Source of the DNA: CAZJLP01 sp964546955
GTDB taxonomy: Bacteria; Verrucomicrobiota; Verrucomicrobiia; Opitutales; Opitutaceae
NCBI GenBank assembly: GCA_964546955.1
Contig: CAZJLP010000077.1
Span: forward strand, 1 to 20,360
Direction of reading: 5' to 3'
Length of the DNA stretch: 20,360 nt
Shown here: piece by piece, positions 1-9,190 of the stretch
How positions within the stretch are numbered: the stretch's first letter is position 1
Layout of the letters: each line of letters opens with the position of its first letter
The notes under the pieces: generated by a model
What the model saw: the letters and a program-made list of their open reading frames with translations, nothing else
What the model was told of the DNA's origin: nothing
The model's database searches: none
Made by a program: the position numbers and the translations under genes

Positions 1-3000
1 AGGCGCCGCGCGATCCGCTGGAAAGCAAGCTGGCGGAAATTTTTGCGGAGATGCTCAACCATAGCACAGTGGGAATCGACGACGACTATTTCGCCCTGGG
101 TGGCGATTCGATCAAAGCGATCCAGGTGGCAGCGCGTCTCCGGCAAGCCGGCTACAAGCTCGATGTGACCGACCTCTTTAAGAACCCGACCGTGAGACGG
201 GTAGCGCCCTATTTGGGAAAAGTCATTGAGGAGATCGATCAGGGAGAAGTTGTCGGTCGAGCTCACTTCACACCGATTCAGAAACGCTTTATGGCGTCTT
301 CCTTGGCGGAGCCGCATCATTTCAACCAAGGATTGGTGCTCAAAGCTGACGGAGAATACAACCTGCGCGCGCTCGAAAAAGTATTCCGAAGTCTTGTCCT
401 TCATCATGACGCGTTGGGAATGGTTCTGGCTTCCGACAACCTTGCTTTGGAGATTCTTCCGGGTGGTCGTCGAGCGATCGAGCTTTCGACGGTGATCGCG
501 ATGGATGCCGATTGGAAAGCAAAGGTTGAGGCCTATGCGGAAAAGCTACAGCGCAGCTTCGACTTGCGGGCGGGCCCGCTTTGGAAGGCGGCTCTTTTCA
601 AGACTCCCCAAGGCGACTATCTTTTCCTGTTGGCGCATCATCTGATCATTGATGGCGTCTCCTGGCGAATCTTGGTGGAAGATCTCCGAAGTGCCTATGA
701 CGCGATTGTGCAGGGCATGCGAGTCGTCTACCCAAAGAAAACGCATTCTTTCCGCGATTGGACCAACAAATTGATGGAATATGCCCAGGGATCACGCGTG
801 CGGGGAGAGCTCGGATATTGGCGCGACGTTTGTCGGCGGCCAGTCCGCCGCCTTTTCGACAAGCAACACAGGAACGCGCCCGTGGAGGATTTCCGGGAAG
901 TTTTTGTGCAGCTGACGGAGCAGCACGGGCAGGCATTGCTCGGTCCGGTCCATGCGGCCTATAACACTGAGATAAACGATTTGTTTGTGGCCGCGCTCGG
1001 CCTCACTTTGGCGACCGCGGCCGACGGCGACGTGCGGGTCCACGTGGAGGGTCATGGGCGTGAAGAAATTATCCCCGGTATCACTGTTGGCCGGACCGTC
1101 GGATGGTTTACGAGCATTTTCCCGGTGGTGTTAGAAGCCAGTTCAGCCGATCTCGGCAATTACCTATGCCGCACGAAAGAAATGCTCAGGCACATACCCC
1201 AAAAGGGAGTTGGATACGGCATTCTTCGGTATCTCTCGGCGCTTCTCGATGAGGAGCGGCTGGAACTGAGTGCCCCAATCGACGTGACGTTCAACTATCT
1301 GGGACACCTCGCCGATGCCACGAGCCGCTCCGTCGATTTTTCGCGCGGCGCCATGCTGGGTCCGAAAAACGCTGTCGAGTGCGGCCTGAACATCACCGGT
1401 CTCATCGAAGGCAGCCGGCCGAGCTTTCTTTTCAGCTACGATAGAGAGCGGTGCGGAAATGCCGAAATGGAAATCCTGGCGTCGCAGTTCAAAGCTAACC
1501 TCGAGGGACTGGTTGAGCATTGCCTGGCGCGGACACAGCGCGTGTACACGCCTTCCGATTTTGGCGATGTCACTTTGCAACCAGAGGATTTGGCTTTGCT
1601 GCCACAGCTGAACGAGATCGTAGCTGTCTGCATAGGTACCCCCTTACAGGAAGGAATTTATTTTCATGAAAAACTCGCCGCCGAGCATTCGGTATATGCG
1701 CGTCAGCTCGTGATCGAATTGCGCGGCACCATCGATGAGGATGTCCTCCGGCAGAGTATGGCATTGCTGGTCGCCAGCCACGAGACACTGCGGCTGAACG
1801 TGGTGCATCTACCCGGCCGCGGTCTTCGCCAGGTCATTCGTCGGGAGCGGATAATCAAGATTGCTACCGCGCCGTGTGTCGGCGACTGGACCGTGCAACT
1901 GGCTGAGTTCGCGGAGCAGGAATATGGTCGCCTCTTCGACCTGGAGCAAGGTGAGCTTTTCCGCACCGGCCTGGCGATGGGCGCCGACCGGTGTGCTCTC
2001 GTTTTCACTTGGCATCACATCATCTTTGACGGATGGAGCCTGCCTCTCCTGATCGAGCGACTTTCCAGGATTTATGAAAGTCTCAGAAACGGCGGTCTGA
2101 CTCCTGCGGCGCGGGGTTGGCCGGTCGGCCAATACTCGCGTTGGATCGGCGAACAAGACGCTGCCGCGATTCAAGAATTCTGGCGAAGGTACCTTGGTGG
2201 ATACGAGAGGAAAAGAGGGCTGTGGGGCGAAAAGACAGAGGGCGATAATCTTTTCGCAGAAAGCGTGTGCGAATTGGATCCTTCGTTTGCTCGCAAATTG
2301 CAGGGCGTTGTGTCTGAGCATCAGCTGACGCCAAGCACCGTGTTCCAGGTCGCATGGGCGCTCGTGCTGCAGTGTTGCCAATCGGAAAGCGATGTTTTGT
2401 TCGGAAACGTGATCTCCGGTCGCACCGCGAAGTTGCCTGACATCGAGAGCGCCGTGGGGTTGTTCATCAACACCATTCCTGTGCGGATGAACATTGTTCC
2501 GACGATGACTGTGGCCGCCGCTTTGGCCGCCCGTAAACACGATGCGTTGATCGGTGAAGCGATGGGAGTGTTGCCGCTCCCCGCGATACAGGCGCTAAGC
2601 GGGGCAGACGGCCAACTGGTTGACCATTTGTTCATTTTCGAGAATTACCCCATGGCCGACGGGGTTGGCCGGCTGGCAAAAGCAGTCGGATGCGAGTTTG
2701 ATCGCCTCTGGATGCCGCCGGAGAAGACGAACTATAATTTTACCGTCACCATCGGCCAATCGGGGGATTACAGCATCAAGTTTACGTACAATAAATCAGC
2801 GCTCGGTCGAGATTACGTCTCCCGTCTTTCGAATCTCTATCGTCACGTGTTGAATCAGATCGTAGCAGAACCTGGCCGTCGCATCTGCGAACTCGATTGG
2901 ATGGGACTGGACGAACGGATTCGAGCCTATCGAAGCCTCGGCGGTCCAGCCCGGGACTACGCGCACGGAAGTTGCCTGCACGAGATCATTGAGGAGCAGG

Positions 3001-6000
3001 CACGGCTTCGTCCCGAGGCTACGGCTGTCATGGATGAGGGGTCATCGTGGAGCTATCGCGAGCTTAACTGCCGGGCTAACCAGCTTGCACGGCGACTGCG
3101 GTTGAACGGTGCGAGACCCGATCAGCCGATCGCAGTTTTCCTTGAGCGTTCGTTCGAAATGGTTGTTTCCGTTCTTGCTATTCTAAAGGCGGGCGCTGCG
3201 TATGTTCCGATCAACATCGATTACCCGGTCGAGCGCGTCGCCTTCATGGTCGACGATTGCCGCGCAAAGATTTTGATTACACGAGGCCGGCATCTTCGCA
3301 GAGAAAGCCAATTTGCGGGACTGCTGCTAGACTTGGACGAAGACAATCGTTCCGCCGAAAGTGGAGAGGATCTCGGACGCACTGCACTGCCAGAGAATCT
3401 TGCCTATGTGATCTATACGTCAGGATCGACCGGCCGGCCCAAGGGAGCGATGCTTGCCCATCGCGGCGTAGTGAATCGGCTGCTCTGGATGGTGCGAGAA
3501 TACGCGGTTAACGAGCAGGACGTTATCCTGCAGAAGACTCCCTACACGTTCGACGTCTCCGTCTGGGAGCTCTTCCTGCCGCTCATCGCGGGGGGAACGC
3601 TCGCCTTGTTGAAGCCGGGCGTCGAGAGCGATCCGGATGAAATTAAGAAGGCGATTCGTCGCTGTGGCGTGACCATGCTGCATTTTGTGCCGTCCATGCT
3701 GACGGGATTCCTGCATGAAATGAACCCCGGCGACTCTCTGGAACCCCTGCGCTGCTGCATTTGCAGCGGCGAGTCGCTGACAGTGGCGACGAAGGACCTC
3801 TTCTTCCGCGCGGTCGGCACGGGGATCCAGCTGCACAATTTGTATGGGCCCACTGAAGCGTCGGTCGACGTGACATATCATCACGTCAAGCCGGAACACA
3901 CTGTGGTTCCGATCGGGCGGCCGGTGGCAAATACCACACTTTGTATCGTCGACTCGGCTTTCCGACTCGTGCCGCAGGGCATAGTGGGCGAGTTGTGCAT
4001 CGGCGGCGTGCAGACGGCCCGAGGATATTTTGATCGCCCCGATTTAACGGCAGAACGGTTTGTGGCGAATCCCCATGATCCCGCCGAAAGATTGTACCGA
4101 ACCGGGGATCACGCGCGTCAGCTGGAGGATGGGACGATCGAGTATATCGGGCGAATGGATCAGCAGACCAAGATCCGCGGCCATCGCATCGAACTCGGGG
4201 AGATCGAGGCCGTTCTCCAGCAACATTCGGAAATCAAATCGGTGGTGGTGACAGCGGTCACGGTGGACACGAGGCAATGCCTGTGTGCTTATTGCGTCTA
4301 TCGGGATCGCGAACCTGACGCTGCGCAGTTAAGGAGCTACGTATCGAGCCGGCTGCCCGATTACATGGTGCCTACCTATTTCGTGCGAATCGAGCAGCTT
4401 CCGCTTTCGGCGAATGGAAAGCTCGACCGAAAACGTCTTCCGCAGCCCGAGGCCAAGGTCGCTGACTATGTCGCGCCAGCTACGCACGTGGAGATGGAGC
4501 TCGCCGCCGCCTTCGCAGAGGCGCTGGGTGTGCCAAAGGTGGGAGTGACAGACAACTACTTCCTTCTCGGTGGCGACTCCATTCGGTCGATCCAAATTGT
4601 TTCCCGGCTTCGGCAAAAAGGGTATCAAGTCACCGTGCGGGATATATTCCGATACCCCCTGATCAAAGAACTTGCGCAACGGATAGTTCCGGTCGCACGA
4701 CGGGCAAGCGAGCTCCCGGCGGTAGGCCCGGTTCCGTTCACTCCAATCCTGCATTGGTATTCGGAACGCGATTTGGCAATGCCGCAATGCTTCACACAAG
4801 CCGTCGTCCTACCGCGCGCAGCCGGCTACGATGAGGCGTGTGTGCGAATGGCGTTGACCGAACTCACGAGGCATCACGACGCACTTGGAACCGTTTTGGG
4901 AGCAGATCGATCGTGTTTGGAAGTTTTGCCGGTGGAGCATCGAGCCGTCGATTTCGATGTGGTGGCGATAAGTGGAAGCTGGCGCGATTCCGCTGGAGTC
5001 GAGAGCGAAAAACTCGCTCGAACGCTGGATCTGAAGAAGGGACCGCTCTTCCGGTCGCGGCTGATCAAGGGTACAGACGGCGATGCCCTCCTGCTTCTCG
5101 GGCATCACCTCATCGTCGATGGAGTATCGTGGAGGGTCCTCCTCGAGGACTTCCATTCGCTCTATGAGCAAGGAATATCTCAGAGACGTTCGGCCCTGCC
5201 GGAGAAGACGCTTTCATTCAAAAATTGGGCCGAACGTCTCCAGGGATACGCGAAGTCTCGCGAAGCGAGGTCGGAGTATGCCTATTGGGCGGCGGTATGT
5301 TCCGAGAAGCAGCGAGTGCAACTCCGCACGAAGCGCGGTGGAAGCAGGGGCTCCGACCTGAAACGAGTGCGGATAGAGCTCTCGGGCGAGCCAGTGGCCT
5401 TGCTTCTGCGAGACGCGCACAAGGCCTACAATACGCAGGTCAACGATCTTTTGCTGACGGCGCTTGGCGTTGCTTTCGCGGGATGGCTGGGATCCGGCAA
5501 AATGACGATCGCAGTCGAAGGACACGGGCGGGAAGATGTGATCGAGGGAGTGGACGTTAGCCGCACCGTCGGTTGGTTCACGAGCATCTATCCCGTGATG
5601 CTGGGAATTGAGCGGCCCGCCAACCTGGGGGAGTATATTTGCCGAACTAAGGAGATTTTGCGTCAAGTACCGAACAACGGCTTTGGATATGGGGTGCTGC
5701 GCTATCTGGCGCCGCTTGATCCAACCGAAAAGGCGGCGCTGCATGTTGAACCTGCCGTTACTTTTAATTACTTCGGACATTTTGCGTCCGGCATTGTAAA
5801 CGCTGGAACACAACGGGACGGCGCAGGACGCATGGACAATGTTCAGGCGACTCCCCTGGCGATCAACGGGTTTGCGCAACAGGAATCATTGAGCTTCAGT
5901 CTGGACTATAGTCCGACCGAGTTCGATGAAGCGGACATGACGCGGCTCGCCGAGGCTTATCGTGAGGCCTTGTTGACCATCGCCTCACATTGTGCGGCGC

Positions 6001-6080
6001 AAAAAGCGTCGGTCTACACGGGAAGCGATTTCGGCGACGTGGCGTTGACCAAAGAGCAGCTGAAGGAGTTGATCGGCTAA
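1..6080 (+). CDS. NRPS, 5'-truncated: T-E / C-A(Ser)-T-E
   Basis: Multimodular non-ribosomal peptide synthetase, open to the left edge; the first whole codon is at 3 and 2025 residues are visible. The ATG at 51 is not the start, because it lies inside a carrier domain whose reading frame continues to the left edge. Domains in order, counting from position 3: T (Ser36 in LGGDSI), E (HHLIIDG from residue 212, EGHGRE, RTVGWFTS), C (TPLQEG, HHIIFDGWS from 671), A (YTSGSTGRPKG, pocket Asp1184), T (Ser1526 in LGGDSI), E (HHLIVDG from 1701, EGHGRE, RTVGWFTS). The protein epimerises an upstream residue, condenses it with Ser and epimerises the Ser. It would act in the cytosol as part of an assembly line with the next two genes. 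The C-terminus ends in a short docking-like tail after TGSDFGD. The stop is 16 bp before the next gene, so the two are almost certainly co-transcribed. The family is certain; the product is unknown. Confidence 0.97.
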   Translation, partial: APRDPLESKLAEIFAEMLNHSTVGIDDDYFALGGDSIKAIQVAARLRQAGYKLDVTDLFKNPTVRRVAPYLGKVIEEIDQGEVVGRAHFTPIQKRFMASSLAEPHHFNQGLVLKADGEYNLRALEKVFRSLVLHHDALGMVLASDNLALEILPGGRRAIELSTVIAMDADWKAKVEAYAEKLQRSFDLRAGPLWKAALFKTPQGDYLFLLAHHLIIDGVSWRILVEDLRSAYDAIVQGMRVVYPKKTHSFRDWTNKLMEYAQGSRVRGELGYWRDVCRRPVRRLFDKQHRNAPVEDFREVFVQLTEQHGQALLGPVHAAYNTEINDLFVAALGLTLATAADGDVRVHVEGHGREEIIPGITVGRTVGWFTSIFPVVLEASSADLGNYLCRTKEMLRHIPQKGVGYGILRYLSALLDEERLELSAPIDVTFNYLGHLADATSRSVDFSRGAMLGPKNAVECGLNITGLIEGSRPSFLFSYDRERCGNAEMEILASQFKANLEGLVEHCLARTQRVYTPSDFGDVTLQPEDLALLPQLNEIVAVCIGTPLQEGIYFHEKLAAEHSVYARQLVIELRGTIDEDVLRQSMALLVASHETLRLNVVHLPGRGLRQVIRRERIIKIATAPCVGDWTVQLAEFAEQEYGRLFDLEQGELFRTGLAMGADRCALVFTWHHIIFDGWSLPLLIERLSRIYESLRNGGLTPAARGWPVGQYSRWIGEQDAAAIQEFWRRYLGGYERKRGLWGEKTEGDNLFAESVCELDPSFARKLQGVVSEHQLTPSTVFQVAWALVLQCCQSESDVLFGNVISGRTAKLPDIESAVGLFINTIPVRMNIVPTMTVAAALAARKHDALIGEAMGVLPLPAIQALSGADGQLVDHLFIFENYPMADGVGRLAKAVGCEFDRLWMPPEKTNYNFTVTIGQSGDYSIKFTYNKSALGRDYVSRLSNLYRHVLNQIVAEPGRRICELDWMGLDERIRAYRSLGGPARDYAHGSCLHEIIEEQARLRPEATAVMDEGSSWSYRELNCRANQLARRLRLNGARPDQPIAVFLERSFEMVVSVLAILKAGAAYVPINIDYPVERVAFMVDDCRAKILITRGRHLRRESQFAGLLLDLDEDNRSAESGEDLGRTALPENLAYVIYTSGSTGRPKGAMLAHRGVVNRLLWMVREYAVNEQDVILQKTPYTFDVSVWELFLPLIAGGTLALLKPGVESDPDEIKKAIRRCGVTMLHFVPSMLTGFLHEMNPGDSLEPLRCCICSGESLTVATKDLFFRAVGTGIQLHNLYGPTEASVDVTYHHVKPEHTVVPIGRPVANTTLCIVDSAFRLVPQGIVGELCIGGVQTARGYFDRPDLTAERFVANPHDPAERLYRTGDHARQLEDGTIEYIGRMDQQTKIRGHRIELGEIEAVLQQHSEIKSVVVTAVTVDTRQCLCAYCVYRDREPDAAQLRSYVSSRLPDYMVPTYFVRIEQLPLSANGKLDRKRLPQPEAKVADYVAPATHVEMELAAAFAEALGVPKVGVTDNYFLLGGDSIRSIQIVSRLRQKGYQVTVRDIFRYPLIKELAQRIVPVARRASELPAVGPVPFTPILHWYSERDLAMPQCFTQAVVLPRAAGYDEACVRMALTELTRHHDALGTVLGADRSCLEVLPVEHRAVDFDVVAISGSWRDSAGVESEKLARTLDLKKGPLFRSRLIKGTDGDALLLLGHHLIVDGVSWRVLLEDFHSLYEQGISQRRSALPEKTLSFKNWAERLQGYAKSREARSEYAYWAAVCSEKQRVQLRTKRGGSRGSDLKRVRIELSGEPVALLLRDAHKAYNTQVNDLLLTALGVAFAGWLGSGKMTIAVEGHGREDVIEGVDVSRTVGWFTSIYPVMLGIERPANLGEYICRTKEILRQVPNNGFGYGVLRYLAPLDPTEKAALHVEPAVTFNYFGHFASGIVNAGTQRDGAGRMDNVQATPLAINGFAQQESLSFSLDYSPTEFDEADMTRLAEAYREALLTIASHCAAQKASVYTGSDFGDVALTKEQLKELIG
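3..1590 (+). other. NRPS module I, C-terminal part: T-E
   Basis: Carrier domain with its phosphopantetheine Ser at 108-110 (GGDSI, the form seen before E domains), followed by a full epimerisation domain: FTPIQKRF (E1), HHLIIDGVSWRIL at 636, EGHGRE at 1047, RTVGWFTS, GYGILRYL and FNYLG. All the usual E motifs are intact, so an L residue loaded by an adenylation domain left of the window should be turned into an L/D mixture, with the D form passed on. The amino acid cannot be read here because its A domain is missing. The domain ends at the TPSD motif (1548-1559). Confidence 0.92.
1617..6080 (+). other. NRPS module II: C(DCL)-A(Ser)-T-E, predicted D-Ser
   Basis: C domain with TPLQEG (1638) and HHIIFDGWS (2013), the DCL form expected after an E domain. 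The A domain runs roughly 2960-4440. Pocket residues aligned by eye to GrsA positions 235-517 are D-V-W-H-I-S-L-V-D-K, nearly the textbook Ser code DVWHLSLIDK. Carrier Ser is at 4578-4580 (GGDSI). The E domain has HHLIVDGVSWR at 5103, EGHGRE and RTVGWFTS. The expected contribution is D-Ser. The Ser call is the second firmest substrate assignment in the window after the Tyr one and rests on an eye alignment. A7 reads YRTGDHARQ, a small change from the usual GDLAR. Confidence 0.87.
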
Positions 6081-6096
6081 CACTGCCCGCCCAACT

Positions 6097-9000
6097 ATGT
6101 CATCCAACGGCCATGAGGTTGAATCGATCTATCAGGCGACGCCTTTGCAAAATGGTTTTTATTTTGACGAACTCTATGCAAGAGCGCGCAAGGCGCACAA
6201 TCAGCAGACCATCGAGATAAAGGGATCTTTCGATTTACCGGCTTTTGAGCAAAGCTTGGCGACAATAGGCCGACGCCATGAAACATTGAGGGCTAACTTC
6301 CGGTATCTGGCGGACGGTGGCCTGATGCAGATAATCGAACGAGAAAAGAAACCGGAGGTCCGCTGCTGCAATTCGGACGAGGCTCGCGTCCCGGAGTTGG
6401 CGGAAGAGGAATACCGGCGGGAATTCAAACTGGCGGAAGGTTGCCTGTGGAGGACCCTGGTCGTGAATCTCGGTTCGACACGTCACGTGATTGTGATCAC
6501 GTGCCACCATATTATTATTGACGGCTGGAGCTTAGCGATGGTCATGGGCGAGCTGCTCGACGTTTACCGCCATCTCAGCCAAGGAAAGACCCCTGTTCTG
6601 AAACAACCTTGGCCCCTGAAAAATTACTTCCGGTGGCTGCGTCAACGGTCTTCCGAGACAGCAAAGACTTTTTGGAGGAAGTACTTGGCAGGCTACCAGC
6701 CTCCCGCGATCAGCTTTTGTCGACCGAATCCCTCGCCGGGGCAATACGTGCCAGGAGAGCAGTTGATTACCCTCGATCCGAAAACAATTTCGCGCCTCCG
6801 CGCGTTGGCCTCCGCGAATCATTTCACCGACAGTACTTTTTTCCAGGTCGCGTGGGCAGCGGTACTCCAATGCTACACCAGCAGCAACGACACGGTTTTT
6901 GGGGTCGTGGTATCCGGCCGATCGCCGGATTGTGCGGGAATTGAAGACGCAGTCGGATTGTTCATAAATACGGTGCCCGCGCGGATCCAGGTCGACGCCA
7001 ACTCTAAGATCTTGGCCACTCTGATTCAACGGCAGGCGGACGCCCTGGAAGTTGAAGAGACGGGCATTTTGACGCTGGCCGAAGTGCAGACTTATGCGGA
7101 GCAGAAGGGGGCGCTAATCGACCATCTTGTCGTTTTCGAGAATTTCCCGGCGTCGCTCCGGCAGACCGAGTTTTCGACATCGGAGGTTCAGCTTCGGCTC
7201 GTCCGCGTTAGGGAGCAGACCAGCTATGATTTCAATGTGATCATTACGCCGGGGGAGGAGCTCACGGTCGCTTTCAAATACAATCGGCAGACGATGCCGG
7301 ACGGCTATGTCACTCGCTTGGCAGGCCACTATGAGCGCGTGGTGAAAACAATGCTCGACCGGCCGCGCGATCGTTTCGGCGACCTGGATCTGCTTTCGCC
7401 GGAGGAGCGCCGTGAGTTGTTGGAACGATTCAACGACACCGTTCGGTCGCAGCCCGAACGGTGCGTCCACGAAATGGTGGAAGAGCAGGCTGCAGCGACG
7501 CCGGACGCGGTTGCGATCGTGTTGGAGAACCGTGAGCTCAGCTATGCGGACCTCAACGCGCGGGCGAATCAATTGGCGCACCGTCTTATCGAGCTTGGAG
7601 TGGGTCCGGAAGAACCGGTTGCCATTCTGGCCGACCGCTCGTTCGAACTTGTCGTAGCGATTCTCGCCACGCTCAAGGCGGGCGGAGCTTATGTGCCGAT
7701 CGCACCGAACAATCCGGCGGAAAGAATTGAGCAAATTCTGCGGTTGAGCGGGTGCCGCATGCTTCTAAAATTCGGGGAGAACGACACTTCCAAGCTTCCT
7801 TGTAACGAGACCGTTCTCGAGCTCAGCCGTCCGACTTGGGAGTCGGCGCCGCGCTGCAATCCTCCTCCAAGGGCGCAGCTGCAGAATCTCGCCTATGTAA
7901 TCTTCACATCCGGTTCCACCGGCCAGCCGAAGGGCTGTATGGTCACCCATCAGGCGCTCGCGAGTCACTTATGGTGGATGGCGAAGAACTACCGCCTGGG
8001 ACCGGACGATGTCGTGCTTCAGAAAACGACCTATACTTTCGATGTATCCATTTGGGAGTTACTTCTTCCTTTGATCGTCGGGGGAAAAACGGCGTTGCTT
8101 AGACCCGGCGCCGAAAAAGATCCGTCGGCGATTCTTCAGGCGCTGGAGGAGCACCAAACGACCGTGGTCACGTTCGTTCCATCCATGCTCGGAGCTTTTT
8201 TGGATGAATTGCCGCCGGAAAAATCCTTGCCGGCGTGGAGGCAATGTTGGTGCGCCGGAGAGCCTTTGACGCGTGCGCATGTCTCTCTGTTCCACACAAA
8301 GACGGGGGGCGCGGTGGAATTGCATAATCTGTATGGACCAACGGAAGCGACAATCATTGTCGCTTCGCATCGGGTGTCGCCCGAAGAAGCGGTTATACCG
8401 ATTGGTCGGACATTCGCGAACACGACTCTTTACGTCTTGGACAACTGGAGCAGGCCTGTCCCGCCGGGAGTCATCGGCGAGCTATACATTGGAGGCACCC
8501 AAGTCGCGCGGGGCTATAGCCGGCGTCCGGATCTTACGGCAGATAGGTTTGGGGCGGACCCTTTTTCGACCGGCGGAAGGCTTTACCGGACAGGCGATCT
8601 CGCGCGTTGGTCGCCGCAGGGAAGTTTAGAGCTGCTCGGCCGAACCGACGATCAACTGAAGATTCGCGGCTATCGGATCGAGTTGGCCGAAATCGCGGGG
8701 GTGCTGGAAACGCACCCCGCCGTGAAAACGGCGACCGTGGTTGCACGTGGAGACGGCGACTTGCGCCATCTCGTCGCCTATTTTGTGCCTCGTGGAGAAC
8801 TCAGCGCCGAACAGGCGCGTGCTTATCTGCTGACTCAGCTGCCCGATTATATGGTTCCGGCGCGCTGCGTGGCTCTGGCCGAGATTCCGCTCACCGCTAG
8901 CGGAAAGATCGATCGAAATGCGCTCCCTGTGCCGGAGATCGCGGTTGGCTACTATTCGGCGCCCACCACTAATACAGAGTCTGCCCTGGCAAAGTTGTTC

Positions 9001-9190
9001 GCCGAGGTTTTGTCGGTGGAGCGCGTCGGAATCGGGCATAATTTCTTTGATCTGGGCGGTCACTCGCTCCTGGCCATCAGGCTGGCGGCTCGCATTCAAA
9101 AAGCGTTCGATGTAGAACTCGGGGTGCGCGATCTCTTCGCTCATCCGTCGATCGACACGCTGGCGGAAGTGATCGAACGCAAACGACGAG
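6097..9190 (+). other. NRPS module III: C(DCL)-A-T, unassigned L residue
   Basis: DCL condensation domain (TPLQNG at 6139, HHIIIDGWS at 6505), A domain roughly 7460-8930, and T domain with Ser at 9064-9066 (GGHSL). There is no E domain, so the residue stays L, and an LCL domain follows as expected. Pocket residues by eye are D-V-W-T-W-A-L-I-I-K. Around A4 and A5 the domain closely resembles the Ser A domain of gene 1 (FDVS-I/V-WEL, GPTEA), but the Ser-defining His278, Ser301 and Asp331 are replaced by Thr, Ala and Ile, and Trp fills position 299. Ser should not be carried over. A10 reads SGKIDR with the catalytic Lys kept. Confidence 0.85.

Noticed and set aside
51..53. ATG at 51 as the start of gene 1
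   Set aside because: The frame is open to the left edge and the upstream codons encode the normal first helix of the carrier domain (PLESKLAEIFAE), so the gene begins left of the window.
1809..2540. Long minus-strand open frame of 243 codons, and other frames over 150 codons on the minus strand (for example 8626-9519 and 19058-19801)
   Set aside because: They lie opposite conserved NRPS motifs, have no recognisable domain and no ribosome binding site, and are the expected shadows of GC-rich coding DNA.
3414..3450. Near-identical DNA around the A3 motif (YTSGSTGRPKG) at about 3414 and 19553 as a mobile or recombination repeat
   Set aside because: The match is short and explained by the strongly conserved A3 protein motif with similar codon choice.
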